This document shows positions 54,378 to 64,000 of a stretch of 64,000 nt of DNA, in pieces. Both the position numbers and the translations under genes were made by a program. The DNA comes from Plectosphaerella cucumerina (lineage: Eukaryota; Ascomycota; Sordariomycetes; Glomerellales; Plectosphaerellaceae): positions 496,001-560,000 of the forward strand of contig JAGPXD010000001.1 in the NCBI GenBank assembly GCA_020746995.1. The letters run 5' to 3'. The notes under the pieces were generated by a model, which saw only the letters and a list, made by a program, of their open reading frames with translations, did no database searches and was not told where the DNA came from. Positions within the stretch are counted from its first letter, which is position 1; every line of letters begins with the position of its first letter.

Positions 54378-55322
54378 ATGGGCTCCTACTCCAACGTTGG
54401 CTTTGACGTCCGCGGTCTGACCCCCGCCCCTGTCACGCCCTTCACCGAGGACGGCGCCGTCGATTACGAGGCGATCCAGCGTCTCGGCTCGTGGCTCGGC
54501 AGCATCCCTGGAGTCAAAGGTCTCGTCGTCCTTGGCCACGCTGGTGAAGGCACTTTCCTCACTGCCGAGGAGCAACTCTCTGTCATCAAAGCTTTCTACA
54601 AATCGGTCGAGGGTCGCGTGCCGATCATCGCGGGCATCACCGGCGAAGGTACGGAAGTTGCCGCTCTCGAAGCCAAGCGCGCCAAGGAAGCTGGTGCCTC
54701 TGCTGGTCTTCTCTACCCCTCCCACGGCTGGCTTCGTTTCGGCTACCAGCCCGGCGCGCCCCAAGACCGCTACAAGCGTGTGTACGAAGTCAGCGGCCTG
54801 CCCCTGATTCTCTTCCAATACCCCGACAACACCAAGGCCACGTACAACCTTCAAACCATGCTGGACATCTCAGCTCAGCCCGGTGTGTTTGCCATGAAGA
54901 ACGGTGTCCGCAACATGCGTCGCTGGGACACTGAGATCCCCGTCATCAGGAGGGAGAGGCCGGAGCTTCAGATCCTGACTTGCCACGACGAGTACCTTCT
55001 TCACACCGTCTTCGACACTGATGGCATGCTCGTTGGCTACGGCAACATCGCCCCAGAGCTTCTGCTGGAGATGATTGCCGCCGGCAAGGCCAAGGATTAC
55101 AAGAAGGCACGCGCGGTACATGACCAGCTTCTGCCAGTGACCAAGGCTGTCTACCACCGTGGGTCGCACATGGAGGGCACGGTTGCCCTGAAGCATGCAC
55201 TCGTGGCGCGCGGGATTCTCAATCACGCCACTGTCAGGTCGCCGCTACTGCCGTTGGAAGATGGTGCGGAGGCCGAGATCTTCGCTGCCGTGAAGTCCTC
55301 GCAGCTTCCCCGGATAGCCTGA
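54378..55322 (+). CDS. DapA/DHDPS-family aldolase or lyase
   Basis: Single exon, 314 residues. TIM-barrel class I aldolase of the dihydrodipicolinate synthase / N-acetylneuraminate lyase family. GLTPAPVTPFTEDGAVDYEA and VLGHAGEGTFLTAEEQ are the N-terminal signatures; the latter contains the GEGTxLT-like pyruvate carboxylate-binding loop. Tyr148 in LFQYPDN and the Schiff-base Lys174 in FAMKNG are the catalytic residues. Fungi make lysine through aminoadipate, so this is more likely a catabolic 2-keto-3-deoxy-sugar-acid, hydroxy-oxoglutarate or related aldolase. Divergent pairing with an anion permease and proximity to a Zn2Cys6 regulator support a catabolic role; the substrate is unknown. Confidence 0.88.
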   Translation: MGSYSNVGFDVRGLTPAPVTPFTEDGAVDYEAIQRLGSWLGSIPGVKGLVVLGHAGEGTFLTAEEQLSVIKAFYKSVEGRVPIIAGITGEGTEVAALEAKRAKEAGASAGLLYPSHGWLRFGYQPGAPQDRYKRVYEVSGLPLILFQYPDNTKATYNLQTMLDISAQPGVFAMKNGVRNMRRWDTEIPVIRRERPELQILTCHDEYLLHTVFDTDGMLVGYGNIAPELLLEMIAAGKAKDYKKARAVHDQLLPVTKAVYHRGSHMEGTVALKHALVARGILNHATVRSPLLPLEDGAEAEIFAAVKSSQLPRIA

Positions 55323-56145
55323 TTGGCTTGTTATACATCGCCGGTGTCGAGTTTGGACAGACTTTTGGTATTGAGGAGGAGACTGCACTTAGACGCAAAA
55401 ACACAAATGTACTCTCATCTCCGTCCTGAATCTGGACTGTCCGAGCGGGTTCTTGGTGGGTCGTCCCCGATGATGTGAACCTACTGCTGCGGCGCGTTAT
55501 GAGTCGAACCGGTTCGAAGTTGCATAGACACTTGATGTGCCTGCTGTAAAGTCTCGACTCTTACTTGATCACGACAAACAGAATCCTTGTCTACTCCCCT
55601 TGACTTGCAGCAAGCGTTTCTCTCGTCTTTCCTTTGCTCATAGTCGCCGCCAGGGTGCAGCAACTTCGCATATTAGTGATCAGGCCGGGGTCGAATATTG
55701 TATTATGTCACAACTCCGACGGGCTGACTTAATGCTATGAGACCCTCCTTGCACGTGGCTACCCAGGCATGGAAATGGCTCTACTATGGAGCAAGTGCAT
55801 CTCCTCTCAACATATTTCATTGTTAATGATTGGTCACTCGGGAGATTGGTGCACTCGTCGAGGTGCGGTTCGACGAGTGCCATTTCCGTAATCTCAAGTC
55901 ACCCAAGCATGCCCGGGTGAGGAGCGCACGCCAAGCCTACCGTTAGTGTACCGACAAACTTCTAGGCTCGGATTCTACGGATGTCGCTGGAGGCTGGTCT
56001 TGACGGGAAACGGAAGCAGCGTGCACCCATACAGCTACATGTAGGTAGCTATTAAAGGTCTTTCGATTTCCCACTTCGAGAGAATTATCACAACAACCAG
56101 CCCTTTCAGCACGCCCCAAACCTCCGACGGCTCCTCACTTCAGTC
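55323..56145. other. Intergenic, 0.8 kb
   Basis: Between the aldolase and the alpha/beta hydrolase genes. The right part is the latter's promoter. No gene seen. Confidence 0.5.
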
Positions 56146-57045
56146 ATGTTATCCCACTCTATTTTCCTGGCTGCCCTTTTCGTCTGGGCGGTACACTGCT
56201 TGGACAGATTTGTCCAAAACGGCGACGTTCAAATCCACTATCAGATCTCAGGAAAGGGGCCAATACTCCTTCTTCTCCATGGCTTTCCCGACAACTCCAA
56301 CACTTTCAGTGAACAGATGGCAGTTCTTGAAAAGAGCCACACGGTCGTTCGCCCAACTTTGCGAGGCTACCCACCCAGCGACATCCCTGAAGTTAGCGAG
56401 CAATCATACGCCTTGACTACAGTCGTTGAGGATATCCTTGTCATTCTCGACGAGCTCGAAGTGGAAAAGGCCATCATTGGCGGACACGACTTCGGCGGCG
56501 CTGCCATCCAGCTCCTTACTCTTCTTCACCCTGAGCGCGTCGAAGGCCTCATCATCATCAACTCGCCCATTGTTCCCCGTTTTTACGATCTGGTTAACTT
56601 CGACAAAGATCAGCAGGCATTGTCTGCTTACACCATCCCGTACATCGAGTACCAGCCGGGCGACGACAAGAACATCGAGGTTGCCATCCAATACATCCGG
56701 GATAACGACTATCGAGAGGAGATTCGTCAGTACCTGACTGAGTCGCCTATGGATGGCATGTTCGCCTACTACAAGTACAACTTTCCCGCGCCGCCATATG
56801 GAGTGGTTGTCGACACGTCTGCCATGATTTATCAGGTTCCGACGCTCATCATTTGGGGCGTGGAGGACGAGTACTTCTCGCTGAAGATGCTTGACGGCAT
56901 TCCAACCCACTTCAATGAGACTGTTCGTCTGGTTACTCTTCCAGGGGCCGGGCACTGGTCGTTCCGTGATCAGGCAGCTCGTGTCAATGCCGAGATCTTG
57001 TCATGGCTGGGCTTCATGAAAAAGAAGCAGACGTGCGGTAAATGA
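56146..57045 (+). CDS. Secreted epoxide-hydrolase-like alpha/beta hydrolase
   Basis: Single exon, 299 residues. The N-terminus MLSHSIFLAALFVWAVHCL is a probable signal peptide. HGFPDN at 45-50 is the oxyanion-hole motif. Asp115 in GGHDFGG is the nucleophile, as in epoxide hydrolases and haloalkane dehalogenases, which use Asp instead of Ser. The cap domain follows from about 140 (INSPIVPRFYDL). A late Asp/Glu lies in WGVEDEYF, and the catalytic His is in LPGAGHWSFRD near 274. The cap lacks an obvious pair of adjacent tyrosines in the usual context, so epoxide versus halide substrate is not decided. Confidence 0.87.
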   Translation: MLSHSIFLAALFVWAVHCLDRFVQNGDVQIHYQISGKGPILLLLHGFPDNSNTFSEQMAVLEKSHTVVRPTLRGYPPSDIPEVSEQSYALTTVVEDILVILDELEVEKAIIGGHDFGGAAIQLLTLLHPERVEGLIIINSPIVPRFYDLVNFDKDQQALSAYTIPYIEYQPGDDKNIEVAIQYIRDNDYREEIRQYLTESPMDGMFAYYKYNFPAPPYGVVVDTSAMIYQVPTLIIWGVEDEYFSLKMLDGIPTHFNETVRLVTLPGAGHWSFRDQAARVNAEILSWLGFMKKKQTCGK

Positions 57046-57169
57046 TGGGGAGTTGCAGCGTGATGCTTCCCGAACACGCTGCGCAGATGGTCATCGTTCA
57101 GGTACAATCGTCGCAGGAGTTGAGGACGGATTTAGCTGAGGCCTGGTTGAATCAGGGGGGAAGGGGGCC

Positions 57170-57195
57170 GGGGGGGGGGGGGGGGGGGGGGGGGG
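57170..57195 (+). repeat. G homopolymer, 26 nt
   Basis: An unbroken run of 26 G follows G/A-rich sequence (GGGGGGAAGGGGGCC). It could form G-quadruplex structures, or could be an assembly artefact. Confidence 0.85.
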
Positions 57196-57568
57196 ACAGA
57201 TTGTACTAGACCTGCTTTCAACGCACTGTTCTGGCGCACCTCAGTAGGCACGAGCCGGTCCTCTACAGCACATGTATACTCAGGCAGGTTGTTCACCCTG
57301 AATTTGGCCCAACGATGTTTACAAATCGCTGCCATAATCAACAGCATTCATTTCGGGTGTTCCGCGTTCAAGTACTGTTGCCAGGCTCGAGCCGCTTGGG
57401 ATCGCTGCGATGAGTTCAAGAATCGCTGAGAGCCTTGACAGCCGCTTTGAATGTGGTCCAGCACCCGCGGGACTTGGCTGAGTCTCACAACAGTCCCCAA
57501 ATTCTCTGTGCAGACAACTCACTGCGAAATCACAGGCATCTGATTGGCGGTGACCAGGATCTAAATGC

Positions 57569-57574
57569 AAAAAA
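57569..57574 (-). terminator. Pol III terminator of tRNA-Thr
   Basis: Six consecutive T on the minus strand, 17 nt beyond the discriminator base of the tRNA. Confidence 0.7.
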
Positions 57575-57591
57575 GGGGGTTATGATCTTGC

Positions 57592-57663
57592 TGCCTCGTA
57601 CTGGAATCGAACCAGTGATCTCATCATTACTAGTGATGCGCTTTACCACTGAGCCAACGAGGC
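57592..57663 (-). tRNA. tRNA-Thr (anticodon AGT), no intron
   Basis: On the minus strand the acceptor arms GCCTCGT and ACGAGGC pair fully. The D-arm GCTC...AAGC is weaker (one mismatch). The anticodon stem CATCA/TGATG closes the loop CTAGTAA with anticodon AGT (Thr, ACY codons after A-to-I editing). The T arm is ACTGG-TTCGATT-CCAGT. The B-box GGTTCGATTCC is perfect and a T6 terminator follows. Length is 72 nt including the discriminator A. Confidence 0.93.
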
Positions 57664-58019
57664 TATTGAGATGAGCGTCGTGGCATGTTGTGGGCTCATG
57701 AATTTTTCTCTTCTTGTTTGCGTGGTATCCAAACACTCCAAGATCGAAGTTTATTTGAAGAATGCCTTCCGATAAACTTGCCCTTTGGCTGTGATTGTGC
57801 ATTCAACACCCCGTGATAGGTAGTGAGATCTATCTTTTCGCCCTCCGTTGCTCGAAGGTGACTGTCTCTTCCTAAGATGTCATGGGTTTTCTGGCCGCGG
57901 AACACACAACCGAAAACTTGAAAATGTGTTGTTTCATCTGCAAGGTATCCACGGAGTTCAATTTGACAAATCAATCCTACTTGACTCAGATTTACCCGTC
58001 CACCATATAACACTAAGTC
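57664..58019. other. Intergenic
   Basis: Between the tRNA and the stop of the quinone-oxidoreductase gene. No gene seen. Confidence 0.5.
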
Positions 58020-59205
58020 TCAAGCTGAAGGAGCGATTTCAATGCACACCTTGCCTTGATGCTTGCCCGACTCCAAGTACTCAAAGGCATTGACGGTCTC
58101 CTCGAACCTGAACACGTTCTTGTCGATGACGGGGCGTAGTTTGTCGGGACTGCTCTCGATAGCTCTGATCATGTCCTCCATTTCCGCTTTTGTGCCTACT
58201 CCAACGCCACGGGTCGTGCAGAGGCGGAGTATATTTTCGAGATGATTCGGGCCATCAGCTGTCATACCGCCCAGCACACCCACGATGCTGATCACGCCAA
58301 AGCGTTTCACGCTCTCCAGACTTTGCTTCATAGACGCTGGCCCCGCAACTTCGACGACAAGATCCACGCCAATGCCTCCAGTCAGCTGCTTGGCCTTGAC
58401 ACCCCAGTCTGCGACCTCGCGATAGTTCAGAATGTGGTCGGCACCAAGTTTCTCAAGAAGGGGGATCTTATCGGGAGAGCCAGTGGTGGCAATGACTCTA
58501 GCACCTGCTGCTTTGGCAAACTGCAGCGCGAATATGCTCACACCGCCGGTGCCTTGAGTCAAGACCCATTGGCCAGGCTTGATGGCGCTCCCGACAAGCC
58601 CATAGAGGGAGTTCCAGGCGGTGAGCGCAGCGCATGGAAGTGAAGCACCTTCGAGGAAGGTAAGACCTTCAGGTAGTGGCACAACGCCCTGCTCGTCCAC
58701 GGGGCAGAACTCTCGCAGGGCGCCGTGAATAGCGCTTCCGAATGCTATGCCACCAATAGGGACGTGTAGGCCGTCGAGATGTTCCTGCATGAAGAGAGTG
58801 ACGACTTTGTCACCCGGCTTGAATCGCGTAACACGATTACCAACAGCGACAACAATGCCTGCTGCATCGGATCCGGGGATGAGATCTGGGAGCACGGGCA
58901 TTGGGTATTGGCCCTTGGGGATCAGGGTGTCGCGAAACTACAATATTTGGTGATTAGAGCAAGGTCATTGGCTTTGAATTGCGAGAGATGCTCACGTTGA
59001 GAGACACCGCATGAACTGAATGGTCAACCCGTCAGCTGGGGGCATTTACGGATGGGTAGCTTCAGCAAAAAAACTTACCCTTGATCAGAACCTGGGTCTC
59101 TCCGAAAGCCGGAAGCGGTACCTCCGCGACTTTGAGACATTCGAAACCTGTCGTCCCAGTCACAGTCCACTGTTTGATAGTGTTTGGTAGTTCCTTGAAC
59201 GTCAT
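58020..59205 (-). CDS. Zinc-independent MDR/quinone-oxidoreductase-type dehydrogenase
   Basis: Minus strand, exons 59079-59205, 58996-59015 and 58020-58937; 354 residues. N-terminal GroES-like domain: GTTGFECLKVAEVPLP, then FRDTLIPKGQYPMP, PGSDAAGIVVAVG and FKPGDKVV. The Rossmann domain has TGGVSIFALQFAKAAGARVIATT, fitting NADPH binding with GxGGVS, and LVVEVAGPASMKQSLESV further on. No catalytic Cys-His zinc ligands are obvious, so it resembles quinone reductase or enoyl reductase types rather than zinc alcohol dehydrogenases. The second exon is only 20 nt (VHAVSLN across the junctions). Both introns have GT donors and AG acceptors. The start could also be 59262. Confidence 0.88.
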
Positions 59206-60102
59206 GCTGAAATCAGGTGGCGCCTGCTGTGTAGATGCATATGGTGATGGCAGATCGATCAATGAGGGTCATGTCATCTTATTGTTTCCAACTTCTAGGT
59301 ACACGGTGCTCCAGTCCCAGTCATTGAATCAGAGCCATGAACTGAAAGGAGGATTCTAAAGCCCGTCGACAATGATTTCTCATCTCCGTTGGGTTTCGAT
59401 GGGAATGATGTTGGAATTTGTCTGATTGACGACAAAATACGGGGTCCTACCAGGTAGTGGTTCTCCGCAAAATCCCCGCAGATTGAGGTGATGACCAAAG
59501 CATTCTTGGGCCTTGATGTTGCTTCGGATGTCACGGATAGTGACAGGTAGCGAACGAGGAACTAGACAACCATGTCTGCCCTGGTCGGATATCTTGCTTT
59601 GAAATCATCACTCCAACTCCGCCCGACCCCGGACTCCGCCGGAGGCCGTCACTGACTCGTGCGACTAGCCCCTCGACAACAATCCTAGCCTAGTCTCATG
59701 GCGAAGACTTTGTTCCGCACGTCAAGAGCAAGGCACCTACAGTAATGCACCAATCCAACCAAGGTTCAGAAGCGTCCCATGGAGGAACCGCGCGGGCAAC
59801 TTCGTGCTTAGGAAGCCAACCGCGCGCGAGGACCTACAATGCCCTCTGCCTCACGAGGCGCGCGCGCGTATTACAGTATCTCCATCATTCACAAGAAATG
59901 TCGTTCGGGACTGTGGCATGGCTGTGACGTGTGCTCGGCCATGCTGGAGAAGTGAAGACAACATGGGATGTAGAGGAACACACCGAAGGCAATCACAGAC
60001 TGAATACTTAGCTGTTAGTTTCCTCCTCGGAAATTGAAGTTATCCCTCAGATTCTTCATCCTTATTGACTTGCCTCGTCCTCAACCTATCAGCTCTAGAA
60101 CC
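59206..60102. other. Divergent promoter, MDR reductase / nitroreductase
   Basis: 0.9 kb between two oppositely oriented oxidoreductase starts, which could be co-regulated. No gene seen. Confidence 0.5.
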
Positions 60103-60793
60103 ATGTCTCCTTCTATCACCGCCGACCAGTGGCTCGCAGCTGCTAAGCACCGCCGCTCGGTTTATGGTCTGAAAGACACCTCCCACGTATCGGACGAACG
60201 TATTCAGGAGATCATCTCCAACGTCCTCTCATTCACTCCTTCGTCATACAACACACAGCCTGCCCGTATCACTCTCGTCCTCGGAGAGAAGCACAAGCAA
60301 CTCTGGGATGTCGTCATTGAAACCGCCGAGCCCATCCTCAAAGGATTTGGCCCTGGCGTCTGGGATGCCATGGGCCCTCGCTTCCAGGCCTTCAAGAATG
60401 CATACGGCTCGGTACGTGACTTCATGCATCTCACCGCGAACTTGAGACTGACGAGGGACGACGGATCAGGTCTTGTTCTGGGACAGCGGCGACGCCATCA
60501 AGTCAGCCCAGCAGACTCATCAGTCGGCCGCTCACATGTTTGAGCAGTTTGCTGATCACGCCAGCGGCATGGCCCAGCTCCTCATCTGGACCGCTCTTGA
60601 GCTTGAAGGGTTCGGAGCCAACCTGCAGCACATGGCAGCTATTCCGCCAGTCGAAGCTGCCCTGAAGAAGTTCCTCCAGGTCCCTGAAGACTACTCCCTG
60701 AAGGCCAACATGAACTTTGGTGAGGAGGCTCAGCCCCACCCGGAGGTCCCCACGAAGTTGCCCCTGAGCGAGACGCTCGTTGTTGTCAAGTAG
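60103..60793 (+). CDS. Nitroreductase-family FMN oxidoreductase
   Basis: Exons 60103-60411 and 60470-60793 give 210 residues. The N-terminal KHRRSVYGLKD is the conserved FMN-phosphate-binding Arg-Arg-Ser segment. FTPSSYNTQPARITLVLG is the second FMN contact motif of the fungal nitroreductase group (SSxNxQP). The C-terminal LLIWTALELEGFGANLQH is the long helix and loop of the dimer interface. The intron has a GTACGT donor and an ATCAG acceptor and restores YGS-VLFWDS. No signal peptide is present. NAD(P)H-dependent reduction of quinones or nitro compounds, or stress protection, is expected. Confidence 0.9.
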
Positions 60794-63700
60794 ATGCACC
60801 GTCACTAGGGCTGATGTGGTGTTATTGAGGGGCTGACGGCAATTCATGGAGAGAGTCATGAAATTAGCAAGGTTCTGTGCAGATGAAATGAGAATTGGTC
60901 TTGTATGCTTGAGCCTGAAAAGCAGCCTCGGCTTTTCTCCACAAATATGAAGGCCCATTCGATGCTAGAAAGGCTGAGGTCTTGGTCACAGAAGACACCT
61001 TATACGCCTAGGTGCTAAGCAAAGTATTGGACCATCGGATATGTATGGAAATGCAAGCATGCCGAGCTTCAGGTAATGTAATGGGGTGATTTGAGTAATC
61101 AGAAACGACGGGAGTGTGAGGGTTTGGCTTGAACTGGACTAAGCAAGATGAAGAGAAGGATATCAACCCGTTCCGGGTGTTCACCAGCTTCAAACCATTT
61201 CATTAGTGTAAGTAGACCGCCGGGAATACAATCTTCGCCGAACGGCTTTTCTAGATATCGTTGTGTTGGAAAGAAGCACTTTCTTGGACCGGAAACAGCT
61301 CGCTAGAGCAGAGTAGAATGTCAGCTCTGCTTAGGTTACAAAGTGCATTGGGCCTTGAAACCATCAGTCGGTTAAAAAGGACGCGCTCGAGGTAAATGGC
61401 AGAACCGTAGAAGCCGTGGCTTGATGGATACATGACTTCGTTCTCAGAGTCACAACCGGCCCAAGCCGAAGAAGTTCTCCTTACAGATGATCTCACGAAA
61501 CAAGAAACTATAACTGCGCCCAAAATCAGGGAACCGCTGAAAGAGTAGGCTTCCATGGGCGAATACAGAGGTCGGCGCTTGGGATAGCCATGCAACAGTG
61601 GCAGAGCGAGGGAGCGGCAGGGCAGCCGCCGGCCTCGGTCCGAATACTTGGCCTGCCATTGGCAAAAGTCTTGAAATAGCATTTGTTCTCCCAACTGCAG
61701 CATGTTTGAACTGCAATGGTGACATCCTGGTGGCTGGGCAGCACGTTTTGTTATCTGAAAATCCCACTCCTGACCGATCGCCAACAAGCCGCATCATTCC
61801 CACAGGCCACCGGAACCGTTGGACGAGAAAACTCGCATCTGCTCCGCCTTCAGGACGATGGATTACGTAGGAATATGGTTCTTGTGATCATTTCTGGATC
61901 GGACTCATTACATGTTGATTCCAGCTGCTCGACGCAAAAGTTGCTCGCGATTTCGAGTGTTTTGCCTACCGAAGTCATGTAAGTACGTCGAGGCATGGCG
62001 CTTGTAGCATCCAATCATCAAGATGTTCGAGTAAGGTAACACGAAACGGTAGAAGAGTTGATAGGGACTAAGGCGCATGTCTGCTGTTGAGGGCTTTCGA
62101 ACAAAATAAATGATGCGACCAAGGTCAGTGGCTGACATGGCCAGAGAAGAGAGACAGGCTTCCATCGAGGATAAAAGACTCAACCAATACTTGGACCACC
62201 ACGATGGTAGCCAACGACCGTCGTTAAAGGCTCTGCCAAGATGCTGCGGTAATCGCCTCGCGCGCGTTTTCATTTTACACAGCATCCTTCGGGAACAGCT
62301 CCTGCCTCTTTCAAACAGCGCCCATGAGTCAAGGCTCTTGGCCCTGGGCACCCTTGCGTCTGGGCACCGATCGATAGTTCCACCGACGCCCGCCTGCCTG
62401 GTACGGAACCCGTGCCGTGCCCGTCAGGTCGCTTCGAGTCTGGGGGTTGGCCTCGCGTCCTGCAGTGCGGGAGCGCCCACAGGAGGCCATTGCGACCGTC
62501 GCCATGTGATTGATTGGTCGCGCATGGCTTATCACGATCAGCTCATGTGTCGCCGAGACCCTTGTTGGACGGTCTGTGGCGGACCCCAGGTTTGAGGGTG
62601 GTGTCACTGATGAGAGGCGACTTGGCGTGGTGGGGTGATGGCGAGAACAACCTGATGTCGTCTCGCCACCTGGCTTCGATGTGTGGTATCAGATAGGTCG
62701 TCGATCAAGCTGAGAGGTTAAGGGTTCAGACAGAGTTTGGCCGGCATTCACAGCACGGCCAAACGCCAGGCGGTTCTGGACGCGTCGGGTAGTACCAGAC
62801 GCGATGCGTCCTGCAGGTTGAGGGGAGCCCGAACCCTGTCCGACGTGCAGGGTCCCTGATCGAGGCCGCCATGGGTGCTTGATCTAGTTGGGCCGCCCAG
62901 ACACGAAAAAGGATCTGGGCGCAAGTGTGCATTTGGCGAAAGTCGCAGGGGCCTTCCAAAGTTCCAGTAGAAGCGATGCGTTGAGTATTGGCACATTTGA
63001 AGCTTATCACGATGGGGCCAGCGAAATGTAAGGTATGCCGGGCTGTTAGGCCATAGGTACGTTGCGACAAGCCAGCACGGACGTCGGTTGACTGAAGTGG
63101 GCAGCGGAGTTGATAGGCCTCCAAATATCGTGAATACGACGGCCGAAGGGGACACATTTTCCGCAGGCAACCGGTCGGAAAACGGGCCACCGTTTGCTCG
63201 GTAGAAGCAGCGGGAGAAAAATAAGAAAACGCCCTGCCGATGCGTCTATTTGGCGGGGGCGATGTGGTGGCTGATTTTAACGTGTCTAGAGGGGCTGATC
63301 GGGGCGCGCCAAAGAAGCCACCGACGAGAGAGGCTGGACTTGAAGGCGTCGCCCAAGGAGATTTATTCAAGCCCTAGCGTCACGAGGCTTACTTTGATGT
63401 CGCGTGCCTTGAACGGTCTTCGAACAGGTCGCCACATACCTTGAGACGAGCACTTCTCGGAGAGGGCGATGCCAAGCTGAAAGCGAATAGATAAGCACAC
63501 GCTCGACGTTTCGACGCAGAGATAGAATAGGGAGGGAGGAAGAAGCGCCGAGAACATTATGCACACGACAAGCCACAATCGCGTACGAGTAAGACGGAGG
63601 GAAAAGGCAGGCATGTCTTTCCCCGCCAAAAGCCGGGCGCCAGCTGAGGGTCGGCCTCGAGGAGCAGACCAGTACAACCGTGCACTAGCTCGGACTTGGC

Positions 63701-64000
63701 TTTCTGCATAAGCTTATTAAAAACGAGCGTGACCACGAGCAATTACATGGAGGGGTGGAGATGGAGCAGGGGAGCAAACAGGGTCGTGGCCGGCGTGTGT
63801 GTGTGCCAAGTGGGGGAACGATGTTTGTCGGGTGATGGGCGAAATGAGACGTTGCGAGAGCGATGTGATAGCGATGGTAGGGGAACTTTGGGGGCAGCCC
63901 TTGTCTAGTGGTGGCCGGAGAGGCAAGTCCATCAGAGGCCTGAGCCCGGAGACATCGGAGGACGGGGCCCGTGATGTCTGGAGCAGGTGGCATGTCGTCC
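60794..64000. other. 3.2 kb right end without recognisable gene
   Basis: Frames of up to 214 codons exist (for example 62726-63370 minus, 61251-61787 minus), but none shows a domain, signal peptide or plausible splicing. It may hold promoters for genes beyond the window or relic DNA. No repeat or RNA gene was recognised. Confidence 0.45.

Larger units (their letters stand above)
57046..57591. other. Intergenic with poly-G tract
   Basis: Contains the 26-nt G homopolymer (listed separately) and the Pol III termination run of the tRNA gene. No protein gene seen. Confidence 0.5.

Noticed and set aside
62726..63370. 214-codon minus-strand frame near the right end
   Set aside because: No domain or signal; neighbouring frames of similar length occur in both strands.
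1..64000. CRISPR arrays, bacterial operons, Shine-Dalgarno sites
   Set aside because: The window is eukaryotic (many spliceosomal introns); no regular spacer-repeat array was seen.

Overview
The window is chromosomal DNA of a filamentous ascomycete (Pezizomycotina), most likely a Sordariomycete. Genes are interrupted by many short spliceosomal introns (about 48-90 nt, GTRNGY donors, CTRAC-type branch points). The gene families are typical of these fungi: LaeA-like methyltransferase, Zn2Cys6 regulator, Dal5-type permease, GT32, secreted aspartic protease, P450s and small secreted proteins. The species assignment is inference. All exon coordinates come from reading splice sites and frame by eye.

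Left part (1-19 kb): a small SAM methyltransferase, a secreted pepsin-like protease and an unrecognised conserved protein. These are followed by a decayed 2 kb stretch (about 6.4-8.4 kb) where a cutinase-like relic abuts a relic of a fungal transcription factor C-terminus. Then come two cytochrome P450 genes on the minus strand, a metallo-beta-lactamase-fold protein, two small secreted cysteine-containing proteins (one with a PLA2-like Cys-His-Asp-Cys motif) and a small conserved protein.

Middle (19.5-43 kb): a nine-exon ABC transporter of the HMT1 type; a 3.6 kb GC-rich stretch without recognisable genes; a large SH3/Cys-rich protein; an arrestin-like protein; a secreted BBE-type FAD oxidase lacking the usual flavin-linking histidine; a secreted LVIVD/choice-of-anchor-B type protein; a GH31 glucosidase; and a GT32 Golgi glycosyltransferase.

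Right part (43.9-60.8 kb): an SRPBCC protein, an O-methyltransferase-like protein, a LaeA-like methyltransferase with two GC-AG introns, a Zn2Cys6 regulator, and a Dal5-type MFS permease divergent from a DapA-family aldolase. The last pair shares a promoter rich in CCGGA motifs. Then follow an epoxide-hydrolase-like enzyme, tRNA-Thr(AGT), a quinone-oxidoreductase-type MDR protein and a nitroreductase. The last 3.2 kb show no convincing gene.

The regulator, permease and aldolase look like a small inducible uptake/catabolism module. No polyketide, peptide or terpene backbone gene is present, so the tailoring-type enzymes cannot be called a secondary-metabolite cluster from this window alone.
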